A DNA stretch of 64,000 bases, taken from NCBI GenBank assembly GCA_026225235.1, contig JAMFSK010000024.1, forward strand, positions 56,569 through 120,568, in the 5' to 3' direction. Positions 9,350-18,826 of the stretch are shown piece by piece; within the stretch, counting starts at the first letter, position 1, and every line of letters begins with the position of its first letter. The stretch is from Burkholderiales bacterium. Lineage in GTDB: Bacteria > Pseudomonadota > Gammaproteobacteria > Burkholderiales > Burkholderiaceae. The notes beneath the pieces were generated by a model. The model was not told the DNA's origin. It did no database searches and saw only the letters and a list, made by a program, of their open reading frames with translations. The position numbers and the translations under genes were made by a program.

Positions 9350-10468
9350 TTACCTCAGATGGAACGACGGAGCGAAATACAAGGTCGGTGGCACCATCTG
9401 CGCACCCGGCACTGCCGTATCGACCGGCTCGCTTGCCGCATTGGCAGGCGAGACCGCGGGCGGCACGGTCAACGGGGCAGTCGGCGACACGGCAGCAGGC
9501 GCCGGGGCGGCAGGCGCCACGACGATCGCACCGGAAGCCCCCGAAGCGGGCGCCGCAGCAGCAGCCGGTTCGGCCTGGCTCGGTTGCGCCGACTCACCGC
9601 CCGCCGCACCTGCTGGGGCACCCTCGGCCGCCGAAGCGCCGCCAGGGGCAGACGCCGGCAGCGCGGTAGCTGCAGCACCTGCCGTGCCCAGCCCGCCTGC
9701 ACCGGCCGCCGGTGACGCAACGGCTGCGCCCACGCCATCGGTCGGGCCGACATCGTCATAGCTCGGCAGCGGTGCACCGTTGCCGCTTGAGCCGTGCAGC
9801 AGATACGCACGACGCTGGACATAGGCGTCACGCACGAACGAATACTTGTCGAGCGCGGCGTTCGAGAGCAGGTCGCTCGCGCCCAGCAGGTTCGCCCGGG
9901 TGTTGATCAGGCGTACCACGAAAATGTAGTTGCGGATGCTGACCGGGTTGATATACGACGTCGGGTCGAGTTCGAAGTCAACAATCGTACCCAGCCCATC
10001 GCGCACATCGCTCGGTCCAAGCAGCGGCAGCACGAGGTACGGACCCGCAGGCACGCCGTAGTGGCCAAGCGTCAGGCCGAAGTCTTCCGAATGCTTGGGC
10101 AGGTTGACCACCGAGGCGACGTCGAACAGACCGCCGACCCCCCAGATCGTATTGATCACGACCCGCATGAGGTCCGACACGGCATCCGTGATCTTGAGCT
10201 GCAGCAGTTCGTTGGCCGCCGTGTACACGTCGCCGACGTTCGAGAACATATTCGTGATGCCCGAACGCACCGGCTGCGGGATCGCCCACTGGTAACCCTG
10301 CGCGATCGGCCGCAGCGTATAGCGGTCAACCGTGTCGTTGAACGTGAAGATGGTGCGGTTCACGCCTTCGAGCGGATCGTTCGCGGACGGTGTGCGCACC
10401 GTCGAACACCCTGCGAGGACGAGAGCGAGAGCCACGGCGCCGAGCCGGAAATTGTGCTGAACCTTCAT
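9350..10468 (-). CDS. mlaA: Outer-membrane lipoprotein MlaA (VacJ) with Ala/Pro-rich tail
   Basis: MlaA sits in the outer membrane, removes phospholipid from the outer leaflet and passes it to MlaC. The lipobox is VLAGC with Cys at about residue 21. The VacJ core follows, with DPLEGVNRTIFTFNDTVDRY and LGHYGVPAGPYLVLPLLGPS. After about residue 240 comes a tail of roughly 130 residues made mostly of Ala, Pro, Gly and Ser, much longer than in E. coli MlaA. The start overlaps the mlaD stop by 4 bp. In E. coli mlaA is unlinked; here it lies inside the mla operon, as in Burkholderia. Confidence 0.94.
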   Translation of the reverse strand: MKVQHNFRLGAVALALVLAGCSTVRTPSANDPLEGVNRTIFTFNDTVDRYTLRPIAQGYQWAIPQPVRSGITNMFSNVGDVYTAANELLQLKITDAVSDLMRVVINTIWGVGGLFDVASVVNLPKHSEDFGLTLGHYGVPAGPYLVLPLLGPSDVRDGLGTIVDFELDPTSYINPVSIRNYIFVVRLINTRANLLGASDLLSNAALDKYSFVRDAYVQRRAYLLHGSSGNGAPLPSYDDVGPTDGVGAAVASPAAGAGGLGTAGAAATALPASAPGGASAAEGAPAGAAGGESAQPSQAEPAAAAAPASGASGAIVVAPAAPAPAAVSPTAPLTVPPAVSPANAASEPVDTAVPGAQMVPPTLYFAPSFHLR

Positions 10469-11064
10469 TGCTTCGCCCCTTGTTGTACGCCGGCCGCCGA
10501 AGCGCCGGTCGCCGCAGATGCGCCCGTATCCGCAGGCACTGCCGGCGCGGGTACAGCTGCCGCGCCAGGTGCCGCAGGTCCGGGTGCACCGCCGGCGGGT
10601 TTGGTACCCGCATCCGCTGCTTTGTTATAGAGGAACTGCCCGATCAGGTTCTCAAGCACGATCGCAGACTGCGTCATCGTGATCGTGTCGCCTGGCTTGA
10701 GCATCTCGGTGTCGCCACCGGGTTCGAGACCGACATACTGTTCGCCGAGCAGCCCTGAGGTCAGGATCTTGGCCGACGTGTCCTTCGGAAACTGGAACTG
10801 CTTGTCGAGATCGAGCGTGACGACGGCCTGATACGACTTGTCGTCGAAGCCGATACCCGCCACCCGGCCAACCACTACACCCGAGCTCTTGACTGGCGCA
10901 CGCGGCTTGAGGCCGCCGATATTGTCGAAGTTCAGCTTGACCTCATAGGTCGGCTGAAACGACAGCGCACTCAGGTTGCCCGCCTTCAGGGCGAGAAACA
11001 ACAGAGCGGCAAAACCCAGGATCACAAATATGCCGACCCAGAAATCCAGTGCATTCTTCTTCAT
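10465..11064 (-). CDS. mlaD: MCE-domain phospholipid transporter subunit
   Basis: MlaD is a single-pass inner-membrane protein whose periplasmic MCE domains form a hexameric ring on MlaE. The 199-residue product has one N-terminal membrane segment (FWVGIFVILGFAALLFLAL), then the MCE domain with VKLNFDNIGGLKPRAPVKSS and LTSGLLGEQYVGLEPGG. The last 40 residues are Ala/Pro/Gly-rich low-complexity sequence. It follows mlaE with a 35 bp gap and overlaps mlaA by 4 bp. Confidence 0.96.
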   Translation of the reverse strand: MKKNALDFWVGIFVILGFAALLFLALKAGNLSALSFQPTYEVKLNFDNIGGLKPRAPVKSSGVVVGRVAGIGFDDKSYQAVVTLDLDKQFQFPKDTSAKILTSGLLGEQYVGLEPGGDTEMLKPGDTITMTQSAIVLENLIGQFLYNKAADAGTKPAGGAPGPAAPGAAAVPAPAVPADTGASAATGASAAGVQQGAKQ

Positions 11065-11099
11065 TCGATATCTCTAGCTATCGGTACCTTGAGCGGGCA

Positions 11100-11870
11100 T
11101 CAGTTGGCAAACATCAATGCAGTCAACAGAAAATCGAGTCCGAGTACGGACAGCGAAGCAAACACCACCGTGCGGGTCGTCGCACGGGAGACGCCCTCAG
11201 GTGTGGGCTTGGCTTCAAACCCTTGATACAACGCGATAAAAGTCACCGCAAATCCGAACACGACGCTCTTGATCACGCCGTTGCCGACATCGGTCCAGAC
11301 ATCGATGCCGCCTTGCATCTGCGACCAGAACGCGCCCGAATCGACCCCGATCATGAGCACGCCGACGATGTAGCCGCCCAGGATGCCCACTGAGCTGAAG
11401 ATCGCCGCAAGCACGGGCATCGCGATTGCGCCCGCCCAGAACCGGGGCGCCAGCACGACCGCGAGCGGATCGACGGCCATCATTTCCATCGCAGTCAACT
11501 GCTCGCCCGCCTTCATCAGACCAATCTCGGCCGTCAACGACGTGCCCGCGCGCCCGGCGAACAGCAAGCCGGTGACGACCGGGCCCAGCTCGCGTACGAG
11601 CGAGAGCGCGACCAGAAGCCCAAGCGCCTGTTCAGAGCCGTAGCGGTTGAGGGTGTAATAGCCCTGCAAGCCCAGTACGAAACCGACAAACAAGCCCGAT
11701 ACGCCGATGATCAGCAACGAATAGTTGCCCAGAAAATGGATCTGTTTCATCACCAGCCGCGGCCGGCGCACCATCGCGAACAGCAGCAGCATGAGCCTGA
11801 CAAACATGCGCGCGCCGTACCCGGTGCGCGAGACTGTACCGATAAAACCGCGGCCAATCGCCTCAATCAC
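11100..11870 (-). CDS. mlaE: Phospholipid ABC transporter permease
   Basis: MlaE is the inner-membrane permease of the Mla system. The 256-residue length and five to six hydrophobic segments fit the MlaE/TrnB family. Diagnostic stretches are [38 protein letters not shown] and [20 protein letters not shown]. The stop/start junction with mlaF is a 4 bp overlap, so ATPase and permease are translationally coupled. Confidence 0.97.
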   Translation of the reverse strand: MIEAIGRGFIGTVSRTGYGARMFVRLMLLLFAMVRRPRLVMKQIHFLGNYSLLIIGVSGLFVGFVLGLQGYYTLNRYGSEQALGLLVALSLVRELGPVVTGLLFAGRAGTSLTAEIGLMKAGEQLTAMEMMAVDPLAVVLAPRFWAGAIAMPVLAAIFSSVGILGGYIVGVLMIGVDSGAFWSQMQGGIDVWTDVGNGVIKSVVFGFAVTFIALYQGFEAKPTPEGVSRATTRTVVFASLSVLGLDFLLTALMFAN

Positions 11871-12691
11871 GCGCGTTTCTCCCTGACAACGGGCGCCGCA
11901 AAACCAAAATCAGCATCGAGCCCGGCATTGGCATAGTGGAACTTGAAGGGGCCATCGGGCGCCGCATCGATAAACTGCCGCACGACCGGATCGGTCGAGG
12001 CGCGCAGTTCGGCCGGCGTCCCCTGCGCATGGACACCGCCATTCGCAATGAAATAGACGTAGTCGGCGATCGCGAACGATTCCGGCACATCGTGAGTGAC
12101 CAGGATCGAGGTGGCGCCGAGTGCGCGGTTCAAGGTCCGGATCAGATTGGCGGTAATGCCGAGCGAAATCGGATCGAGACCCGCGAAAGGTTCGTCGTAC
12201 ATGATCAGCGAGGGGTCGAGCGTGATGGCGCGTGCCAGCGCCACGCGCCGTGCCATGCCGCCGGAGATTTCCGCAGGCGTCAGGTCTCGCGCGCCACGCA
12301 GGCCTACCGCATTGAGCTTCATCAGCACGAGATCGCGGATCATGTCTTCCGACAGATCGGTGTGCTCCTGGAGCGGGAAGGCCACATTGTCGAATACCGA
12401 CATGTCAGTAAACAGCGCGCCGAACTGGAACAGCATGCCCATGCGGCGCCGTGCGGCATACAGGCCCGCGGGGTCGAGCGCGCCGATATCCTTGCCTTCG
12501 AACAGCACCTGGCCGCGCCGGGCGTGCACCAGGCCTCCGATCAGACGCAGTACCGTGGTCTTGCCGCAACCCGATCCGCCCATCACCGCCACCACTTGTC
12601 CGCGTCCAAAACGCATGTCGAGCGAAGACAGCACAGGCGTTTTGCCATAGCCGAACTCGACCTGCTTCAACTCTAGAATCGGATCGGACAT
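11867..12691 (-). CDS. mlaF: Phospholipid ABC transporter ATP-binding protein
   Basis: MlaF is the cytosolic ATPase that powers lipid movement through MlaFEDB. Walker A is [13 protein letters not shown], the signature [16 protein letters not shown] and Walker [14 protein letters not shown] choose the ATG at 12691 ([10 protein letters not shown]; 274 residues); an in-frame GTG four codons upstream is possible and neither has a clear ribosome-binding site. It is the first gene of mlaFEDACB. A perfect TATAAT lies 40 bp upstream. Confidence 0.96.
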   Translation of the reverse strand: MSDPILELKQVEFGYGKTPVLSSLDMRFGRGQVVAVMGGSGCGKTTVLRLIGGLVHARRGQVLFEGKDIGALDPAGLYAARRRMGMLFQFGALFTDMSVFDNVAFPLQEHTDLSEDMIRDLVLMKLNAVGLRGARDLTPAEISGGMARRVALARAITLDPSLIMYDEPFAGLDPISLGITANLIRTLNRALGATSILVTHDVPESFAIADYVYFIANGGVHAQGTPAELRASTDPVVRQFIDAAPDGPFKFHYANAGLDADFGFAAPVVREKRA

Positions 12692-12730
12692 TGAATTGGA
12701 CACAGTAGGTAAATTCTGACCGGACGGCGC

Positions 12731-12736
12731 ATTATA
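12731..12736 (-). promoter_or_regulatory. Probable -10 box of the mla operon promoter
   Basis: Reverse-strand TATAAT lies in the 128 bp gap between thiE and mlaF, giving a predicted leader of about 30 nt. No strong -35 hexamer is seen. A short perfect palindrome (TTTGCGC, GGT, GCGCAAA; 12799-12815) just after the thiE stop could help separate the two units, but it has no T-run. Confidence 0.5.
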
Positions 12737-12819
12737 GGGGTTAAGCCGGACGCCTGCCTTGGCAGACGTTTACAAGATCCAACCATTCGTCCACTCGGTT
12801 TGCGCGGTGCGCAAACGTG

Positions 12820-14025
12820 CTAGGCGAATCGCCCTTGCAGGCTCCGTACTGCGCCGGGTAAATCGGCCGCCTCAGTGACCGCGCGGACCACGGCCGCACT
12901 GCCTACGCCGGTAGCGAGCACCGCGTCGATCACTGCCGCGTCGATACCACCGATCGCCACGAGCGGCACCTTGCCGCGCAGCAGCGCGACATAGTGCGCC
13001 AGCCGGACCAGACCTTGCGGCGCAGTCGGCATCTGCTTGGTCGTCGTGGGGAACACGGCGCCCATCGCGAGATAGCTCGGACGGAAGTGCAAGGCGACCA
13101 GCATCTCATAGAAGCCGTGAGTCGACAGTCCAAGCCGCAGACCCGCCCGGGCAATGGCGCCGAGATCGGCGGTTTGAAGGTCTTCCTGACCTAGGTGGAC
13201 GCCATACGCGCCCGCGTCGATCGCACGCTGCCAGTGGTCGTTGATGAACAGGCGCGCATCGTGTGCGCGCGCCGCCGTGACGGCCCGGGCGATCTCCGCG
13301 TCGAGGAACGCACCGTCGTCCGATTTGGTCCGCAACTGGATCGTGCGCACCCCAAGCTCGAGCAAGCGCTCGATCCAGTCGGCCGTCGGCACGACGGGGT
13401 AGAGTCCCAGCGCATCGGGACAGGGCGGGAAGCTGTAGGGAAACTCGGGCAGGCCTTCGATTTTCGGGAAGGTGGACAGGTCGGTGGGCCACGTGGGAGT
13501 GGGCACGGGCGGCGCGGAGGTTGCCGTGGTTCTTACGGTTGCCGTGGGCGCGCTGGTTCCTGTGGTTCCTGTGGTTGCAGCGCTAACCAGCGGTGAAGCC
13601 ACGGCAGCCGCCGAATCAGTCCCAATCCACGCGAGCGCCAATGTCAGCGCGTCATGCAAACCAAAATCGCAGGCAATAAACGCGGCCAGCGCAGCGAGCC
13701 AGTCGTCGGAACGCGGGCCCGACCAAGTGTGGACGGCCTCCCCCATGCGTAACTCCACGCGCTCGGGGGCCGCTTCGATGATCGCCGCGCCCGCCTTGAG
13801 CCACGCGCGCTCTTCGTCCGGATGAGCCTTCGCGTCAATCAGCACGCGCACGTCACCCGCGCCGAAATGAGCAGGCGGCGTCAGGCAGAAACGCCAGGCA
13901 CTCATCGGGGCCGGCCAGCTTTCGCCGAGCCGCGCGCGAATCACGTCCGCGGTTTCAAGCAATTCGTCAGCTGGCGGCCAGAAGGTGTTTCGATCAACGA
14001 CGGGAGAAAGCGACGCCGCGCTCAT
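12820..14025 (-). CDS. thiE: Thiamine-phosphate synthase with long N-terminal extension
   Basis: ThiE couples HMP pyrophosphate to the thiazole phosphate to make thiamine phosphate. The catalytic TIM barrel occupies about residues 205-401, with [44 protein letters not shown] and [13 protein letters not shown]. Canonical ThiE is about 210 residues, so half of this 401-residue protein is extra: about 145 globular-looking residues, then a Thr/Ala/Ser/Pro-rich linker (about residues 145-185). The ATG at 14025 overlaps the thiG stop as ATGA. The extension faintly resembles the end of a ThiD-type kinase, but I see no catalytic motif. Confidence 0.93.
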   Translation of the reverse strand: MSAASLSPVVDRNTFWPPADELLETADVIRARLGESWPAPMSAWRFCLTPPAHFGAGDVRVLIDAKAHPDEERAWLKAGAAIIEAAPERVELRMGEAVHTWSGPRSDDWLAALAAFIACDFGLHDALTLALAWIGTDSAAAVASPLVSAATTGTTGTSAPTATVRTTATSAPPVPTPTWPTDLSTFPKIEGLPEFPYSFPPCPDALGLYPVVPTADWIERLLELGVRTIQLRTKSDDGAFLDAEIARAVTAARAHDARLFINDHWQRAIDAGAYGVHLGQEDLQTADLGAIARAGLRLGLSTHGFYEMLVALHFRPSYLAMGAVFPTTTKQMPTAPQGLVRLAHYVALLRGKVPLVAIGGIDAAVIDAVLATGVGSAAVVRAVTEAADLPGAVRSLQGRFA

Positions 14026-14834
14026 GCGGGATGCCCCGCGTCCTGGTGCCAGAAGGGCATGCCGACGACCGGCGTGCTCGCCTGCGCACTGTCGCGCTCG
14101 GGCATGGGGCCGGACAGATAGGCTTCGCGCCCCGCCACAACCGCACCGGCGAACGCGCGCGCCATGCGCGCCGGCGAGGCCGCCTGCGAGACGGCGGTGT
14201 TGAGCAACACCCCGTCGAACCCCCATTCCATGACCTGGCAGGCATGCGAGGGCACGCCAAGCCCCGCATCGACGATCAGCGGCACCTCGGGCAGCCGGTC
14301 GCGCAGCACCCGCAGTCCGTAAGGATTGACGATACCTTTACCGGTACCGATCGGTGCGCCCCAGGGCATCAACGCCTGACATCCGACATCGACCAGGCGG
14401 CGTCCGACAACGAGATCCTCGGTGCAATAAGGCAGCACCTTGAAGCCCGCGCGAATCAGGATATCGGCCGCTTCGACCAGCCCCAACGGGTCCGGCTGCA
14501 AGGTGTAGTCATCGCCGATCAGCTCCAGCTTGATCCAGTCCGTAGCGAACAGCTCACGCGCCATTTCGGCGGTCGTCACGACCTCCTGGACGGTGTGGCA
14601 GCCCGCGGTGTTCGGCAGCAGCGGCACGGCGTACTGTTTGATCGTGTCGAAAAAGCCGACCCCGCCCTCCGCCTCGGCCGCCATCTGACGACGCAACGCC
14701 ACGGTCACCATGCCGGGGCGGCACACCTCGATCGACTCGGCCAATGCGGCGAGCGACGGATAACGCGCCGTCCCGAGCAGCACGCGGCTGGCGAACCGCT
14801 CGCCATAGAGCACCAAAGTGTCGTCCATCTGCAA
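14022..14834 (-). CDS. thiG: Thiazole synthase
   Basis: ThiG condenses deoxyxylulose phosphate, dehydroglycine and ThiS-thiocarboxylate into the thiazole phosphate. Evidence includes [20 protein letters not shown] at the N-terminus, the Schiff-base lysine in [10 protein letters not shown], and [32 protein letters not shown] and [11 protein letters not shown] further on. The 270-residue length is normal. It lies 26 bp after thiS and overlaps thiE by 4 bp. Confidence 0.97.
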   Translation of the reverse strand: MQMDDTLVLYGERFASRVLLGTARYPSLAALAESIEVCRPGMVTVALRRQMAAEAEGGVGFFDTIKQYAVPLLPNTAGCHTVQEVVTTAEMARELFATDWIKLELIGDDYTLQPDPLGLVEAADILIRAGFKVLPYCTEDLVVGRRLVDVGCQALMPWGAPIGTGKGIVNPYGLRVLRDRLPEVPLIVDAGLGVPSHACQVMEWGFDGVLLNTAVSQAASPARMARAFAGAVVAGREAYLSGPMPERDSAQASTPVVGMPFWHQDAGHPA

Positions 14835-14860
14835 ATCTCTCTAATTAAAACGTTCTCTTA

Positions 14861-15058
14861 TCAGCCGCCCGTCACAGGACGGACGACATCGATCCGGTCA
14901 CCCGCGTTCAGCGCGTGATCGCCATGGCGCGCGCGCGCCACGAAGGCGCCGTTGACGGCAACGGCGAACGGCGGCTGCGCACCGAATGCCGTGAGCGCGT
15001 CAGCCAGTGTGGCCTCGTCGGGCACGCTCAAGGCCCGCTGATTTACCTGAATATCCAT
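14861..15058 (-). CDS. thiS: Sulfur carrier protein ThiS
   Basis: This is a 65-residue ubiquitin-like sulfur carrier. It ends in Gly-Gly (RPVTGG), the tail that is adenylated and thiocarboxylated before sulfur transfer to ThiG. The N-terminus MDIQVNQRALSVPDEATLAD matches the family. It lies 19 bp after thiO and just before thiG, in the order O-S-G-E. Confidence 0.95.
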   Translation of the reverse strand: MDIQVNQRALSVPDEATLADALTAFGAQPPFAVAVNGAFVARARHGDHALNAGDRIDVVRPVTGG

Positions 15059-15077
15059 ATCTGTTCAATGTCTTGCT

Positions 15078-16310
15078 TCAGAAGGGCTGCGCGACCATCG
15101 CATCCCGCTCAAACAGGGCCGGCCAGCGCGCGGCCGAGCGCCAAGCGTCAAAGGCGTCTGCGTCAGCCCCCGCCAGCACGCCACCTGCCAGCGCGAGGGC
15201 CAGGTCGAGCGCGGCATGCGACACCTCCGGCGCCAGCATATAGCCATGCCGGTACAGCCCGTTGACGCGAATCGTCCGTTCGTCGACGAAACGAACCAGC
15301 GGACGATGATCGGGCAGCGTCGGCCGGCACTGCGTCGACAATTCGAGAATACGCGCCTCGCCGAAGCCCGGATGGATCGAAAACGCCGCGCTCAGCAGTT
15401 CGAGCGTCGAACGCACGCTGATGGGCGACATGTCCTCGCCCTCGATCTCGGTCGCGCCGATGACATAGAGGTCGTCCTGCTTCGGCGCGATGTACAACGG
15501 GTAACGCGGGTGCAGCAGCCGCACCGGACGGCTCAGGCCAATGCCGGGGGCATGAACCCGCGCCACCTCGCCGCGAATCCCTCGCAAACCGCGCCAGTCG
15601 CGCTTCGCGCCCAGGCCGCGGCAATCGATCACGACGCGTCCAGGAAGCGTTTCGAGCGCGGCGTCGTCGATCGTCGTGTTCCAGTGAGTCTCCACCCGCC
15701 GCTCGCCAAGCCCCGCGGCAACCGCCGAGAGCAGTTGCCGGTTATCGAGCTGCCCTTCATTGGGAAGCAGGAAACCCTGCTGGAAACGACCACCGAGCGC
15801 CGGCTCAGCCTGCGCGAGCGAGGCCCCGGACAGCGGCAATAGGCCACCTTTGAGCAGCGAAGCCGGGGCGTTCACACGCAAGCGGCCTGTAAAAATATTC
15901 GATTCGGCGCGATCGGTCGGGTGCCAGACAATCAGTGAACCATTGCGCTGGAAGAATACCGGTTCGGGCAACTCGGCAAGCAAAGCAGGCCACGCTTCGA
16001 GCGAGGCCGCGCCCAGTTCGGTGATCAGCAGCTCGGCCGACGCGGCCTCGGCAAGCGGGGCGAGCATCGCGGCGGCCACCCACGCCGCAGCCGAACGGCC
16101 TGCCGCATCGCCCTGCTCGTACAAGGCCACGCGCGCGCCCTCGCCCGCGAGCCGCCAGGCAATCAGGCGGCCAATCAGGCCACCGCCGACAACGGAAAAG
16201 TCCGCCGGCAAAGCGGACGTCGAGGCAGGCATCGAGGCGGACGACGACGAGACACCCGACGCCGAAGCGCCAGGCACAGTAGACAAACGGTTTGCAGCGG
16301 GCACGTCCAT
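15078..16310 (-). CDS. thiO: Glycine oxidase / FAD-dependent oxidoreductase ThiO
   Basis: ThiO oxidises glycine to dehydroglycine for the ThiG reaction. The Rossmann FAD site is FSVVGGGLIGRLIAWRLAGE near residue 40, and the D-amino-acid-oxidase fold continues to the C-terminal RVNGLYRHGYMLAPEVS flavin motif. I choose the ATG at 16310 (MDVPAANR; 410 residues) because GGAAGGAA lies just upstream. An earlier in-frame ATG at 16520 falls inside the TPP riboswitch and is rejected. About 40 Ser/Ala-rich residues precede the FAD domain. Confidence 0.93.
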   Translation of the reverse strand: MDVPAANRLSTVPGASASGVSSSSASMPASTSALPADFSVVGGGLIGRLIAWRLAGEGARVALYEQGDAAGRSAAAWVAAAMLAPLAEAASAELLITELGAASLEAWPALLAELPEPVFFQRNGSLIVWHPTDRAESNIFTGRLRVNAPASLLKGGLLPLSGASLAQAEPALGGRFQQGFLLPNEGQLDNRQLLSAVAAGLGERRVETHWNTTIDDAALETLPGRVVIDCRGLGAKRDWRGLRGIRGEVARVHAPGIGLSRPVRLLHPRYPLYIAPKQDDLYVIGATEIEGEDMSPISVRSTLELLSAAFSIHPGFGEARILELSTQCRPTLPDHRPLVRFVDERTIRVNGLYRHGYMLAPEVSHAALDLALALAGGVLAGADADAFDAWRSAARWPALFERDAMVAQPF

Positions 16311-16502
16311 CGATTCCTTCCCGGAAAACAGGGCAACAGAACTCAGGACGAAACGGGACAGAAGGCGGGTCGCAAAGCACACGACGGGCGGCGGGAAAAC
16401 CGGCCCAGCACATCGCGCGTCGGCACGCGCTGACGATTCCATCCGGCCTCGCGTCGGCAATGTGCAGGCGCGGACGTTGAAAACTCGCTGGGCGGTGTCG
16501 AA

Positions 16503-16585
16503 AACTTCCCGCGCCGGCATTACCCGGATCGGGTCCTAAGGGTCTTCTCTCAGCCTTGCACGATGCCCGCAAAGCACCCCTGTTT
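16503..16585 (-). promoter_or_regulatory. TPP (thi-box) riboswitch controlling thiOSGE
   Basis: The reverse strand contains the conserved aptamer pieces in the right order: AGGGGTGCTTT, then GGCTGAGAGAAGACCC, then GACCCGATCCGGGTAATGCC, then GGCGCGGGAAG. CTGAGA and the GGGTAATGCCGGCG block are the hallmark pyrimidine- and pyrophosphate-sensing elements of the TPP riboswitch. About 190 nt separate it from the thiO ATG, leaving room for an expression platform that I could not fold by eye. It implies repression of thiOSGE when thiamine pyrophosphate is abundant. Confidence 0.95.
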
Positions 16586-16759
16586 CGTCGCATTCATTAG
16601 ATCACAAATGGCGGGGCGGCCGCAAACGGGCGCTCGGAAGGCCCACATCGTCTGGCACAATCCATGAGGCCGCCGCAGCGGGCGCAGCAATCAGGCTTTG
16701 CGACGCCAAGCCTCAAGACGCCGGAACCCAGTCTCCCGACCTTATAAGGTGACGGAGTC

Positions 16760-16885
16760 TCAAGCCATCGGACCTTAAGCCACCAGGCCTTAAGTCACGG
16801 AGCTGCGGGTCAGCGGGTGTTGAGCCATCGCGCCTGAGCCGCCGGGTTTTAAGTCATTGGGCCTTAAGCCGCAATTAAGGCCTGC
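16760..16885. repeat. Degenerate 15-bp tandem repeat, about eight units
   Basis: An RAGYC core recurs at 16762, 16777, 16792, 16807 (degenerate), 16822, 16836, 16851 and 16866. Spacing is 15 bp except one 14-bp step; the unit is close to TTAAGCCAYCGGGCC. The array lies 50-175 bp upstream of the YddA-like ABC gene. Nothing else recognisable fills 16586-16934 apart from the presumed promoter area of the TPP riboswitch at its left end. Confidence 0.8.
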
Positions 16886-16934
16886 ACACCAGACTCTGCC
16901 GAACCTTACCCGTTCGTCCCATTGAGAAGACTGA

Positions 16935-18674
16935 ATGAGCACCCTGATCTCCGCCCCCAACCCGCAGGCCGACCCATCGAAGGTCACCGCCTGGAGCCTG
17001 ATCAAGCCGTATTGGGTGTCCGAGGAGCGCTGGATTGCGCGAGGGCTGCTCGCGCTGGTGATCTCGCTGAACATGCTGCTCGTGTATATCAACGTGCGCT
17101 TCAACGGCTGGAACGTCGGCTTCTACAACTCGATCTCTTCGAAAAACTGGAGCGCCTTCCTGCGTTCCCTCACCGAGTTCTCGATACTGGCGTTCTCGTA
17201 CATTTTCATCATTACCGCCCGTATCTGGTTTCGGCAATTGCTCGAGATCCGGTGGCGCCGGTGGCTAACCAATCGCTTTCTCGAACGCTGGCTCGGCGGA
17301 CACGCGTTCTACCGGATCGAGCGAGACCGCCTTGCGGACAACCCGGACCAACGGATTTCCGACGACCTGCAATCGCTCGCTTCGACCACGCTCTCGCTGT
17401 CACTCGACCTCTTGTCGACTGTCGTGACGCTGTTCTCGTTTATCGTGATTCTGTGGAAGATCGCCGGCCCGCTTTCGTTTACCTTCCTGGGCACGCCAAT
17501 AACGATTCCCGGCTACATGGTCTGGGCGGCGGCGCTTTACGCGCTGATCGGGTCATTCGTCATCCAGCGCTACGGCAAACCGCTGGTAGCGATCAACTAC
17601 CAGCAACAGCGCGTCGAAGCCGACTTCCGCTTCATGCTGATCCGCCTGCGCGAGAACGCCGAGCAGATCGCGCTCTATAACGGCGCCGATACCGAAAGAC
17701 AGCACGCGGGCCGCGCGTTCAAGGGCATCTACGACAACTGGCGCCGGATCATGAGCTTCACGCGGCGGCTCACGATCGTCACGTCCGTCTACACACAGCT
17801 CGCCAATATCTTCCCATTGTTGATCGCCTCGGTCCGCTATTTCGCCGGTGCATACCCGATTGGCGTCCTGTTCCAAATCAGCGATGCATTCGGTACGGTT
17901 AGCGAATCGTTCTCGTGGTTTATCAACAGCTTCTCCACCCTGGCAGGCTGGCGCGCGACGGTCAACCGGTTACGTGAATTCGTGCGTTCGATCGACGAAC
18001 AGCACACTCGCGAAGCGATGTCTCCGGCGACCGAACATGGCGGTATCAATCGCCATATGGCCGATGTCACGTCGCTGCAAACGCACAACCTCTCGCTCGC
18101 ATTGCCGAACGGCACGCCACTTTCGCGCGTCGGTTCGACCACCGTCAAGCCGGGCGAGCGGATGCTGATCACCGGCCCGTCCGGTTCAGGCAAGAGCACC
18201 TTCATGCGGGCACTCGCCGGACTCTGGCCGTTCGGGGACGGCAGCATTGACGTGCCGGTCAGCGCGAAACTGCTGTTCGTGCCCCAGGTCAGCTATATGC
18301 CGATCGATACGCTGCGTGCGGCTCTGGCCTATCCGTCCGAAGCCGAAGCTTTCACCGATGAGGCATACCGGGACGTCCTGCATGCGGTCCAGCTCGACGA
18401 ATATCTTGAGCGGCTCGACGAGCACAGTCACTGGGCTCGCCGCATGTCGCCCGGCGAGCAGCAGCGCCTCGCAGCTGCGCGCGTCCTGCTGCAAAAGCCG
18501 GACTTCGTTTTTCTCGACGAAGCGACGAGTGCGCTCGACTCTCCTACTGAGCAGCATGTCTATGAGACCTTGTTGAATCGTCTGCCGAACGCGGCCTTTG
18601 TAAGCATTGCGCATCGCGAATCGATCGCAGCCTTCCATACCGAAACGCTCGACTTGGAACGCGCGGCGGCCTGA
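16935..18674 (+). CDS. SbmA/BacA/YddA-type ABC transporter, fused permease-ATPase
   Basis: This 579-residue half-transporter joins a membrane domain (about residues 35-340) to an ATPase domain (about 370-579). The block NVRFNGWNVGFYNSISSKNW and QYGKPL-like RYGKPLVAINYQQQRVEADF are typical of the ABC_membrane_2/YddA group, related to SbmA and to Rv1819c-like importers of peptides and cobalamin. Walker A is GPSGSGKSTFMRALAGLWPF, the signature MSPGEQQRLAAARVL, Walker B FVFLDEATSALD. It is monocistronic, flanked by the 15-bp repeat and a bidirectional terminator. The substrate is unknown. Confidence 0.9.
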   Translation: MSTLISAPNPQADPSKVTAWSLIKPYWVSEERWIARGLLALVISLNMLLVYINVRFNGWNVGFYNSISSKNWSAFLRSLTEFSILAFSYIFIITARIWFRQLLEIRWRRWLTNRFLERWLGGHAFYRIERDRLADNPDQRISDDLQSLASTTLSLSLDLLSTVVTLFSFIVILWKIAGPLSFTFLGTPITIPGYMVWAAALYALIGSFVIQRYGKPLVAINYQQQRVEADFRFMLIRLRENAEQIALYNGADTERQHAGRAFKGIYDNWRRIMSFTRRLTIVTSVYTQLANIFPLLIASVRYFAGAYPIGVLFQISDAFGTVSESFSWFINSFSTLAGWRATVNRLREFVRSIDEQHTREAMSPATEHGGINRHMADVTSLQTHNLSLALPNGTPLSRVGSTTVKPGERMLITGPSGSGKSTFMRALAGLWPFGDGSIDVPVSAKLLFVPQVSYMPIDTLRAALAYPSEAEAFTDEAYRDVLHAVQLDEYLERLDEHSHWARRMSPGEQQRLAAARVLLQKPDFVFLDEATSALDSPTEQHVYETLLNRLPNAAFVSIAHRESIAAFHTETLDLERAAA

Positions 18675-18777
18675 GAACGTGTAGCCGCGACAGGCGCCGC
18701 ACGAGCGACGTCGGGTTTGAGCGCCCCTATCGATCTTCCATTCTCGCAGACATCTCGAATTCCGAGATACCCATGAC

Positions 18778-18807
18778 AAAGGCCACCCCCAGGTGGCCTT
18801 TGTCTTT
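18778..18807. terminator. Bidirectional intrinsic terminator between the ABC gene and gltD
   Basis: AAAGGCCACC, loop CCCA, then GGTGGCCTTTGTCTTTT forms a ten-pair hairpin with A/T flanks on both sides. It lies between the convergent ABC transporter gene and gltD and can stop both transcripts. Confidence 0.85.
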
Positions 18808-18826
18808 TCCATCCCGAACCCGCTGC

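Noticed and set aside
16311..16520. Earlier thiO start at 16520
   Set aside because: It would begin inside the TPP aptamer and lacks a ribosome-binding site; 16310 has GGAAGGAA.
16760..16885. CRISPR array
   Set aside because: Fifteen-bp units are contiguous and degenerate with no unique spacers, and no cas genes are near.
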